Source: DATLZM01 sp035559315 (lineage in GTDB: Bacteria; Actinomycetota; UBA4738; HRBIN12). From it: DNA of 13,777 nucleotides. Made by a program: the position numbers and the translations under genes. The notes beneath the pieces are model-generated. The model was given only the letters and a program-made list of their open reading frames with translations. It had not been told where the DNA came from and searched no databases. The stretch spans positions 1 to 13,777 of the forward strand of contig DATMBJ010000053.1 in NCBI GenBank assembly GCA_035559315.1, given 5' to 3'. Each line of letters opens with the position of its first letter. The stretch's first letter is position 1. Positions 7,840 to 13,528 of the stretch are shown piece by piece.

Positions 7840-8084
7840 GCGACGACACCGGGCTGATCCCGTGCTCCGAAGCGGTGCGCCGGCTCTGGGACTACCTCGA
7901 CCGGGCGCTCTCGCCGGAGGACCAGGCCCGGGTCGAGCAGCACCTCGCGTTCTGCCGGAGGTGCTGCGGGGAGCTGGAGTTCGCCCGCGAGCTCCAGGCG
8001 TTCCTCGCGACCCACGCCGCGGAGGAGATCCCCTCCGACGTGCGGGATCGCCTGCACCGGTTCGTCCGAGAGCTGGAGGGGTGA
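7836..8084 (+). CDS. Zinc-finger anti-sigma factor
   Basis: An 82-residue soluble protein with the ZAS pattern: Cys10, His36, Cys40 and Cys43 (HLAFCRRC), plus an adjacent Cys44. It begins at an ATG overlapping the sigma factor stop, with AGGGAGGA upstream. No transmembrane helix is present, so it is cytoplasmic, like RsrA-type redox-sensing anti-sigma factors. In that family, oxidation of the zinc thiols releases the sigma factor. Whether this one senses disulfide, metal or another signal is unknown, but thiol-redox genes on the divergent side and a possible selenoprotein directly downstream make redox or metalloid stress plausible. Confidence 0.88.
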   Translation: MSDDTGLIPCSEAVRRLWDYLDRALSPEDQARVEQHLAFCRRCCGELEFARELQAFLATHAAEEIPSDVRDRLHRFVRELEG

Positions 8085-8089
8085 GCGCG

Positions 8090-8887
8090 ATGGGCCAGGA
8101 CCTGCTGCACCAGGCGGAGGTGAAGGCCGCCGTCCGCGCGGCCTACGAGGCGATCGGGTCGGGCGGGGGCGAGCCGGTGGCCCGGCGCCTGTACACGGAG
8201 GAGCAGCTCGCCGGGCTCCCGGCGGGCGCGATCGCCTGGGCGCTCGGCGTCGGGAACCCCGTCCTGCACGCGGCGCTCCGCCCCGGCGAGACCGTCCTCG
8301 ACCTCGGCTCCGGCGGCGGGATCGACACGATCCTCGCCGCGCGGGAGGTGGGGCCGACCGGGCGGGCCATCGGGATCGACCTGCTCGACGAGATGGTCGA
8401 GCGGGCCCGGGCCCATGCCGACGAGGCGGGGGTGGGCGGCTGGACCGAGTTCCGCCGGGGGGAGATGGAGGACGTTCCGCTCCCCGACGGGAGCGTGGAC
8501 GTCGTGATCTCGAACGGCGTGATCAACCTCTCGCCGCGGAAGTCCCGCGTCCTGGCCGAGATCCACCGGGTGCTCCGGCCCGGCGGACGGCTGTGCGTGG
8601 CCGACCTCACCGTCGAGGAGGACCTGCCCCCCGAGATCCTCACGAGCGACGCCGCCTGGGCCGGGTGAGTGTCCGGCGCCATGGCGGAGCGTGTCTTCGC
8701 CCGGAAGATGGAGAAGGCGGGGTTCACCGACGTCTGGATCGGGGAGAAGGTGCCGTACGGGATCCGTGACGCCGCGCTCTACCCGCTGTTCACGCCGGAG
8801 CTCATCCGGCTCATGGAGCGGGTGATCCCACCCGAGCGCCGGGGTTCGGTGGCGATCGCGGTGATCGCCAAGGCCCGGAAGCCGTAG
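8090..8887 (+). CDS. ArsM-like methyltransferase with in-frame TGA at the active-site Cys position (candidate selenoprotein)
   Basis: Read through one TGA (8666-8668), the frame encodes 265 residues and ends at TAG 8885-8887. SAM-binding motif I VLDLGSGGGID is at about 69-79, followed by GIDLLDEMVERAR, VDVVISNGVINLSPRKS and VLRPGGRLCVADL. Up to the TGA it reads DAAWAG, and after it, in the same frame, VSGAMAERVFARKMEKAGFTDV. Arsenite methyltransferases have a Cys exactly here (the xGCxxGAL motif; Cys224 in the algal CmArsM numbering), so codon 193 would be Sec, one base change from TGC or TGT. The two other arsenic-binding Cys of ArsM are replaced: GVGNP instead of GCGNP (Val54) and SNGVINL instead of SNCVxNL (Gly143). 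The only Cys left is Cys169. The substrate may therefore not be arsenite. A nonsense mutation or sequencing error is the alternative. The ATG at 8090 has GGAGGGG upstream; GTG 8081 is an in-frame alternative overlapping the anti-sigma stop. Confidence 0.72.
8669..8705 (+). promoter_or_regulatory. Candidate bacterial SECIS hairpin after the in-frame TGA
   Basis: Immediately after the TGA, bases 8672-8678 (TCCGGCG) pair with 8698-8705 (CGCCCGGA) with one bulged C at 8702. After a small internal loop, CATG (8680-8683) pairs with CGTG (8690-8693, one G-U), closing a six-base apical loop GCGGAG (8684-8689). A G in the first loop positions and a loop starting 16 bases after the UGA fit the general bacterial SECIS layout, at its short limit. 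GC-rich DNA forms hairpins easily, so this is supportive only. Confidence 0.4.
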
Positions 8888-8914
8888 CCCGCCGAGGGCG
8901 GCACGCGACGATCC

Positions 8915-8939
8915 CGGGCCCCGCGCGATCCGGGGCCTG
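8915..8939 (+). terminator. Possible terminator hairpin after the methyltransferase gene
   Basis: CGGGCCCCG (8915-8923) and CGGGGCCTG (8931-8939) form a 9-bp stem with one G-U pair and a 7-base loop, 28 bases after the TAG stop. No T-run follows. Confidence 0.4.
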
Positions 8940-8994
8940 TGCAATCCGGGGGCCCTCTGGAGCGTCCTCCAAGGCGGGAAGGACATCCGATCGG

Positions 8995-10416
8995 ATGAAG
9001 GGGGCGGGGATGGCCATCGCCGCGAACGAGACCGAACCGGTCGACCGCAAGGCCCTCGACGCGCTCAGGAGCCGGTTCAACGGCGCCCTCCTCCAGCCCG
9101 AGGATGAGGGCTTCGACGTCGCCCGGCGCGTGTGGAACGGGATGGTCGACAAGCGCCCCGCCCTGATCGCCCGGTGCACCGGGGTGGCCGACGTTCAGGC
9201 CGCCGTGCGGTTCGGGCGGGAGCAGGGTCTCCTCGTCTCGGTCAAGGGCGGAGGGCACCAGGTGGCCGGGCTCGCGGTGGCCGACGGCGGGCTGATGATC
9301 GACCTGTCCCTCATGCGCGGGGTGAAGGTCGATCCCGAGGCCCGGACGGCGAAGGCCCTCGGGGGGTGCATCCTCGCCGACGTCGACCGGGCCACCCAGG
9401 TCCACGGCCTGGCCACGACGCTCGGCGTCATCAGCCTGACCGGGATCGGGGGCCTCACCCTCGGCGGGGGGATCGGCCACCTCCAGGGGAGGCACGGGTT
9501 CACGGTGGACAACGTCCTCTCGATCGACCTGGTGACCGCGGAGGGCGACACGTTGACCGTGTCCGCGGACAACGAGCCCGACCTCTTCTGGGGCCTCCGC
9601 GGCGGGGGCGGGAACTTCGGGATCGCCACGGCGTTCGAGTACCGGCTCCACCCGGTCGGTCCGATCGTCCTCGCCGGCCCCGTGGCGTGGCCGATCGACC
9701 AGGCCCCCGAGGTGCTCCGCGCCGTCCACGACTTCATGGCGGACCCGCCGGACGAGGCGGCGGCGCTCGCGGCGCTCCGGCTCGCGCCCCCCGCGCCGTT
9801 CCTCCCCCCGGACGTGTTCGGGAAGCCGATCTGCCTGGTGGTCCTGGCGTACCTCGGGGACCCGGCGGCCGGAGCCGAGGCCCTCGCGCCCGTCCGGGCC
9901 GTCGGGACGCCGATCGTCGACGCCGTCCGACCCTGCCCGTACCTCTTCCTCCAGACCATGTTCGACGCGGGGGCCCCGCCGGGGTTCAACTACTACATCA
10001 AGTCGAACCTCCTCCGGGACCTCCCGGACGAGGTCATCGACCTGTTCGTGGGACACGCGCAGAAGATCACCTCGCCCCTGTCCGTGGTCCGGCTGCACTG
10101 GATCAGCGGGGAGGCGACGCGGGTCGACCCGGCGTCGACGGCCACCACGGGGCGCGACGCGCGGGTGGACGTGAACTTCAACAGCGGGTGGCCGCCGACG
10201 GCGCCCGACCCCGGCCCCCACGTGGCGTGGGCCCGGGAGGGCTGGGAGGCCCTGCAGCCGCACGCCGGGGCCCCGATGCCCCAGTTCCTGCTCGACGAGG
10301 ATCCCGCGGCGGTCTACGGCGGGACGCGGCTCGAGCGGCTCCGGGCCCTCAAGGATCGCTGGGACCCGACCAACTTCTTCCGGCTGAACCAGAACGTCCC
10401 GCCGTCATCCGGTTGA
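8995..10416 (+). CDS. FAD-linked oxidase, berberine-bridge-enzyme type
   Basis: A 473-residue flavoprotein oxidase or dehydrogenase of the PCMH-FAD plus BBE type. The N-terminal FAD domain spans about residues 45-220, with VKGGGHQVAGLAVADGG (His88 is the expected covalent FAD attachment), GLTLGGGIGHLQGRHGFTVDNV and GLRGGGGNFGIATAFEYRLHPVG. The C-terminal BBE motif is YGGTRLERLRALKDRWDPTNFFRLNQNV. Where bicovalent members have a second flavin-linking Cys (CxxVGxGG), this protein reads ISLTGIGG, so only the His link is expected. No signal peptide is seen. ATG 8995 or the in-frame ATG 9010, which follows a purine-rich GGGGGCGGGG, may be the start. Substrates in the family range from sugars to alkaloids and polyketides and cannot be told here. 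It appears to be a single-gene unit between the methyltransferase and the sulfur operon. Confidence 0.9.
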   Translation: MKGAGMAIAANETEPVDRKALDALRSRFNGALLQPEDEGFDVARRVWNGMVDKRPALIARCTGVADVQAAVRFGREQGLLVSVKGGGHQVAGLAVADGGLMIDLSLMRGVKVDPEARTAKALGGCILADVDRATQVHGLATTLGVISLTGIGGLTLGGGIGHLQGRHGFTVDNVLSIDLVTAEGDTLTVSADNEPDLFWGLRGGGGNFGIATAFEYRLHPVGPIVLAGPVAWPIDQAPEVLRAVHDFMADPPDEAAALAALRLAPPAPFLPPDVFGKPICLVVLAYLGDPAAGAEALAPVRAVGTPIVDAVRPCPYLFLQTMFDAGAPPGFNYYIKSNLLRDLPDEVIDLFVGHAQKITSPLSVVRLHWISGEATRVDPASTATTGRDARVDVNFNSGWPPTAPDPGPHVAWAREGWEALQPHAGAPMPQFLLDEDPAAVYGGTRLERLRALKDRWDPTNFFRLNQNVPPSSG

Positions 10417-10452
10417 CGGTTCGAGCCGGTCGGATCCCCGAGCGGACCGGTC

Positions 10453-10482
10453 TTGACACCCACCCGCCCTCGCGGGTACGTT
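10453..10482 (+). promoter_or_regulatory. Promoter of the sulfur assimilation operon
   Basis: TTGACA (10453-10458), an 18-base spacer, then TACGTT (10477-10482): a perfect -35 and a reasonable -10. Transcription would start near 10490, about 35 bases before the leader peptide ATG. Confidence 0.55.
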
Positions 10483-10523
10483 CGCACCTGCAAATCCGAC
10501 CCCGTGGATAGGATCCAGGGAGC

Positions 10524-10622
10524 ATGATCCGTACGCGCTGCGCCGGCCTGGTCGGGGCGATGATCCCGGCCCGCCTCTGCGGCTGTCCCGCCTCGCCCGC
10601 CCCGGGCGAGGGCAGGGCCTAG
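10524..10622 (+). CDS. Cys-containing leader peptide of the sulfite reductase operon
   Basis: A 32-codon ORF, ATG 10524 to TAG 10620-10622. It begins MIRTRCAGLV, passes through PARLCGCP and ends PGEGRA. Three Cys codons occur: TGC at 10539, TGC at 10578 and TGT at 10584. The paired Cys codons near the middle, the position right after a promoter and 74 bases before a sulfur assimilation gene, and the downstream alternative hairpins fit a regulatory leader. Actinobacteria are known to use small Cys-rich upstream ORFs before cysteine and sulfur genes. AGGGAG lies very close to the ATG, with an AGGA about ten bases upstream. It has no expected function as a free protein. Confidence 0.65.
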   Translation: MIRTRCAGLVGAMIPARLCGCPASPAPGEGRA

Positions 10623-10692
10623 CGCGTCCGCCGCTCCGCCCCCCCTCGCCCGAGGCACGTCGGACGTCCGACGAACCCGCACGCGAGGAGGG
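10591..10692 (+). promoter_or_regulatory. Translational attenuator with mutually exclusive hairpins over the ribosome binding site
   Basis: There are four pairing segments. Segment A is 10591-10598 (CCTCGCCC), B is 10603-10612 (CGGGCGAGGG), C is 10640-10652 (including CCCTCGCCCG) and D is 10683-10692 (GCGAGGAGGG, the Shine-Dalgarno region of the reductase gene). A:B is 8 bp with a 5-base loop, B:C is 10 bp perfect, and C:D is 9 of 10 bp. A:B leaves C free to block D; B:C frees D. A ribosome stalled at the Cys codons 10578-10586 would cover A and favour B:C (on). A ribosome reaching the stop at 10620 would cover B and favour C:D (off). The pairings are read directly; the switching is inferred. 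Confidence 0.6.
10658..10673. promoter_or_regulatory. Perfect 16-bp palindrome before the sulfite reductase gene
   Basis: CGTCGGACGTCCGACG is fully self-complementary. In DNA it could be an operator. In RNA it forms a 6-bp stem with an ACGT loop lying inside the loop between attenuator segments C and D, where it would bring them together. No T-run follows, so it is not an intrinsic terminator. Confidence 0.5.
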
Positions 10693-10695
10693 AGC

Positions 10696-12618
10696 ATGGC
10701 GACCATCCACCGACCGGCGACCGTCCGTCCCGAACCGGACTGGGACCTGGTCCTCAAGAGGAACTCGATCGAACGGCTCAAGCGGGAGCGGTTCCCGCTG
10801 GATGTCCGCGACGAGCTCCCCCGCCTGATCGAGCTGGGGTACGAGGCCGTGCCGGAGGAGGACATCGTCCGCCTGAACTGGTGGGGCCTCACCCACGACA
10901 AGCCCAAGGTGGGGACGTTCATGGTCCGGATCAAGGTGCCCGGCGGCCTGATCCGCCCGGCCCAGCTCCGCGCGGTGGGCGAGATCGCGCGCCGCTACGG
11001 CCGGGACGAGGCCGAGCTCACCACCCGCCAGGGCATCCAGCTCCACTGGGTCCGCCTGGACCAGCTCCCCGAGGTCCTGGCGGCGATCGAGGCGGCCCGG
11101 CTCACCACGGTGGGCGGGGAGGGGGACACGGTCCGGAACATCACGGGCTGCCCGGTGGCCGGCATCGACCCCGACGAGCTGTTCGACGTCCGCCCGGTGA
11201 TCGAGGAGGCGGCGCGGTTCTTCTACGGGAACCGCGACTACTCGAACCTCCCCCGCAAGCACAAGTACACGATCTCGGCCTGCCCAGCGCAGTGCAACGC
11301 CCCCGAGATCCACGACGTCGCGCTCGTGGGCACCAGGAAAGACGGCCGGGAGGGGTTCGCGCTCCGCGTGGGGGGCGGGATGTCGAACACGCCCCGGATC
11401 TCCCGCGACCTCGGCGTGTTCGTCCCGGTCGAGGACGCGATCCAGGTCCTGCGCGCCGTCACCGATGCCTGGCAGCACGACCTCCGGTACCGGGTCTCCC
11501 GGGCCAAGGCACGGATCAAGTTCATGGTGGACGACCTCGGGCCCGAGGGGATGCGCCGGCGGGTCGAGGAGCGCCTCGGCCGCCGGCTCGAGGACGGCGC
11601 CGCCCCCGAGCCCGTCGGGGACGGGGACCACCTGGGGATCCACCCGCAGCGGCAGGAGGGGGTGGTCTACGTGGGGATCCCCGTCCCGGTGGGGCGGGTG
11701 AGCGGCGACCAGCTCGTCCGCCTGGCGGACCTGCTCGAGGGGCTCGGGGCCGACCTGCGGTTCACGCGCCAGCAGAACGCGATCGCGGGCAACGTCCCCG
11801 AGGAGCGGATCGACGAGCTCCGGGCGGGCCTCGCCGCGCTCGGCCTCCCCCTCGACCGAGGGGCGTTCGCCCGCGCCGTGGCCTGCACCAGCCACCGGTT
11901 CTGCAACTACTCGGTCGCGGAGACCAAGGAGAAGCTCGCCGAGCTCGTCCCCCGGCTCGAGCGGCGGTTCGGCGGGGACGCGGTGGCGGGGCTCACGATC
12001 CACATGGACGGCTGCCCGCACGCCTGCGCGCAGCACTGGATCGGGGAGATCGGGCTCCAGGGCACCACCGCCCCCTCGCCCGACGGGGCGGGGCGGATCG
12101 AGGCCTACGACCTGACGCTCGGCGGCGGCCTCGGGCGGGGGGCCCGGATCGGCCGACCGATCCTCCGCCGCGTCCCCGCGCCCGAGCTGGACGCCGTGCT
12201 CGAGCGGCTGGTGGGCGCCTGGCTCGACGCCCGGGCGGCGCGCCCCGGCCTCGGCTTCGGCGACTTCGTGGACGCCCGAACCGACGTCGAACTCGCGGCC
12301 CTGGCCCGGGGCGAGGCGGCCCCCGCGGCCGATCGGCCCACGACCGAGGGGGTGACGGTCCACGTCCCCGGGCCGCTCCTCCGCCTGGTCGACGGCGCCG
12401 ACCAGATCGAGGTCGCGGCGACCACCGTCCGCGAGGCGCTCGCCGCCGTGGGCGAGGCCCACCCCGCGTTCGCCCGGGAGGTCCTCCCCCGCGGGGAGCT
12501 CTCCGAGGCCTACCTGGTCTTCGTGGGCGAGGAGGACGTCCGGGCCCTCGCCGGGCTCGACACCCCGGTGCGCCCGGGGGACCGGATCACGATCCTCGTC
12601 GCGATGTCGGGAGGGTGA
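10696..12618 (+). CDS. sirA: Ferredoxin-type sulfite (nitrite) reductase fused to a C-terminal sulfur-carrier domain
   Basis: Residues 1 to about 545 form a siroheme/4Fe-4S sulfite or nitrite reductase that reduces sulfite to sulfide with six electrons. Features are a duplicated ferredoxin-like half domain (TFMVRIKVPGGLI, ELTTRQGIQLHW), VRNITGCPVAGID with Cys152, ISACPAQCNAPEIHDVALVG, a second half with LRFTRQQNAIAGNV, and the cluster ligands Cys397 and Cys403 (CTSHRFC) with Cys440 and Cys444 (GCPHAC). The following cysH points to sulfite rather than nitrite. Family members are usually about 550-560 residues; this one has 640. The extra part, about 553-640, is a ubiquitin-like ThiS/MoaD/CysO fold: VTVHVPGPLLRLV, VREALAAV, LVFVGEEDVRAL, and PGDRITILVAMSGG with the exposed terminal Gly-Gly used for thiocarboxylate formation. 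The ribosome site GAGGAGG precedes the ATG and is the target of the attenuator. The product is cytoplasmic. Confidence 0.92.
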   Translation: MATIHRPATVRPEPDWDLVLKRNSIERLKRERFPLDVRDELPRLIELGYEAVPEEDIVRLNWWGLTHDKPKVGTFMVRIKVPGGLIRPAQLRAVGEIARRYGRDEAELTTRQGIQLHWVRLDQLPEVLAAIEAARLTTVGGEGDTVRNITGCPVAGIDPDELFDVRPVIEEAARFFYGNRDYSNLPRKHKYTISACPAQCNAPEIHDVALVGTRKDGREGFALRVGGGMSNTPRISRDLGVFVPVEDAIQVLRAVTDAWQHDLRYRVSRAKARIKFMVDDLGPEGMRRRVEERLGRRLEDGAAPEPVGDGDHLGIHPQRQEGVVYVGIPVPVGRVSGDQLVRLADLLEGLGADLRFTRQQNAIAGNVPEERIDELRAGLAALGLPLDRGAFARAVACTSHRFCNYSVAETKEKLAELVPRLERRFGGDAVAGLTIHMDGCPHACAQHWIGEIGLQGTTAPSPDGAGRIEAYDLTLGGGLGRGARIGRPILRRVPAPELDAVLERLVGAWLDARAARPGLGFGDFVDARTDVELAALARGEAAPAADRPTTEGVTVHVPGPLLRLVDGADQIEVAATTVREALAAVGEAHPAFAREVLPRGELSEAYLVFVGEEDVRALAGLDTPVRPGDRITILVAMSGG

Positions 12619-12621
12619 GCC

Positions 12622-13446
12622 GTGGATCTCCTGGACGCGTCGGAGCGGGTCGTCTTCGACGACCTCGAGATCGGCGAGATCGCGGTGGAGCTCGACGACC
12701 GCGAGCCCCAGGAGGTGATCGCCTGGGGCCTGGAGACCTTCGGCGACCGGGTCGCGGTCGTCACGGCCCTCCAGGCCGAGGGGATGGCGGTCCTCGACAT
12801 GGCCGCCCGGATCCGGCCCGACGTGCGGGCCATCACCGTCGACACCGGCCGCCTGCCCGTGGAGACCCTGGCGTTCCTCGACGAGGTCCGGGCGCGGTAC
12901 CCCGAGGTCCGCTGGGAGGTGCCGCGGCCCGATCCGCGCGAGGTCGAGGCCATGGTCCGCCGCCACGGCCCCGACCTGTTCCGGACCAGCGTCCCCCTGC
13001 GGCTCCTCTGCTGCCACGTGCGGAAGGTCCGCCCGCTCGTGCGCGCCCTGGGCGGGCTCGACGCGTGGTTCACCGGCCTCCGCCGCGAGCAGTGGGCGTC
13101 GCGGGCGGCGATCAAGAAGGTCGAGCTGGACCACGACCACGGGGGGATCGTGAAGCTCAACCCGCTGGCCGACTGGACCAAGGAGGAGGTGTGGGACTAC
13201 CTCCGCGCCGCCGACGTCCCCGTCCACCCGCTCTACGCCCGGGGCTACACGAGCATCGGCTGCGACCCCTGCACGCGGCCCGTGGCCCCCGGGGAGGACG
13301 ACCGCGCCGGGCGGTGGTGGTGGGAGCGGGGTGCGCCGAAGGAGTGCGGGATCCACTGCCCCATCGAGACCGGTGGTTTCGAGCACGAGGCCGAGGCGAT
13401 CCTCCGCGAGGCCGGCACCGCGGAGCACGGGGGAGGCCGGCCGTGA
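12622..13446 (+). CDS. cysH: Adenylyl-sulfate (APS) reductase, 4Fe-4S type
   Basis: Reduces APS to sulfite with thioredoxin, one step before the upstream sulfite reductase. It has 274 residues in the PAPS-reductase/ATP-pyrophosphatase fold. The 4Fe-4S ligands typical of APS (not PAPS) reductases are present: Cys130-Cys131 (LLCCHVRKVRPL) and Cys214-x2-Cys217 (IGCDPCTRPV). The catalytic Cys is Cys242 in KECGIH, followed by CPIETGG. Other motifs are ITVDTGRLPVETL, FTGLRREQWASRA and KLNPLADWTKEEVWDYL. The start is GTG 12622, three bases after the reductase stop, with GGGAGGG upstream, so the two form one operon. The TGA stop lies inside the first copy of a 35-36 bp tandem repeat. The C-terminal tail EHGGGRP is the repeat-encoded end. 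Confidence 0.95.
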   Translation: MDLLDASERVVFDDLEIGEIAVELDDREPQEVIAWGLETFGDRVAVVTALQAEGMAVLDMAARIRPDVRAITVDTGRLPVETLAFLDEVRARYPEVRWEVPRPDPREVEAMVRRHGPDLFRTSVPLRLLCCHVRKVRPLVRALGGLDAWFTGLRREQWASRAAIKKVELDHDHGGIVKLNPLADWTKEEVWDYLRAADVPVHPLYARGYTSIGCDPCTRPVAPGEDDRAGRWWWERGAPKECGIHCPIETGGFEHEAEAILREAGTAEHGGGRP

Positions 13447-13528
13447 CGCCGACCGGCGAGCATGAGGGAGGCCGGGCCGTGATGCCGCCCGCCGAGCATG
13501 AGGGAGGCCGGCCGTGATGCCGACCGTC
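13423..13528 (+). repeat. Three-copy 35-36 bp tandem repeat spanning a gene junction
   Basis: Copies are at 13423-13457, 13458-13493 and 13494-13528. Each begins GAGCA(C/T)G, contains GGAGGCCGG and continues through CCGTGA(T/C)GCCG. Copy 1 includes the cysH stop. Copies 2 and 3 each contain a GGGAGG ribosome site followed by GTGATG. The repeat therefore multiplies a stop/ribosome-site/start junction, and only copy 3 leads into the downstream gene. Confidence 0.8.
13443..13517 (+). CDS. Possible 24-residue coupling ORF made of the repeat
   Basis: GTG 13443 overlaps the cysH stop (GTGA), and the frame ends at TGA 13515-13517, which overlaps the next gene's ATG (TGATG). The peptide contains GEHEGGRAV and AEHEGGRP, the repeated unit in protein form. 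It could keep ribosomes coupled from cysH to the next gene across the expanded junction. It has GGGGGAGG about six bases upstream. It may simply be a by-product of the repeat. Confidence 0.3.
   Translation: MTPTGEHEGGRAVMPPAEHEGGRP

Noticed and set aside
8666..8668. General reassignment of TGA to an amino acid
   Set aside because: aceB, aceA, OsmC, the sigma factor, the anti-sigma factor, the FAD oxidase, the sulfite reductase and cysH all end sensibly at TGA, so only this one TGA would be recoded.
8669..8887. A separate small gene starting at GTG 8669 or ATG 8681
   Set aside because: It is in the same frame as the methyltransferase, continues the ArsM motif without gap, and lacks its own ribosome binding site. 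It is better read as the C-terminal part of one protein.
10658..10673. Palindrome as an intrinsic terminator before the sulfite reductase
   Set aside because: The stem is short, no T-run follows, and it lies just upstream of the gene's ribosome site within the attenuator.
10405..13428. Very long open frame on the minus strand opposite the sulfite reductase and cysH
   Set aside because: It is the antisense of clearly recognised genes. High GC removes stop codons in shadow frames, and the translation is Gly/Arg/Pro/Asp-rich without domains. The same applies to the long minus-strand frames at 2599-3885, 3864-5549 and 8779-10263.
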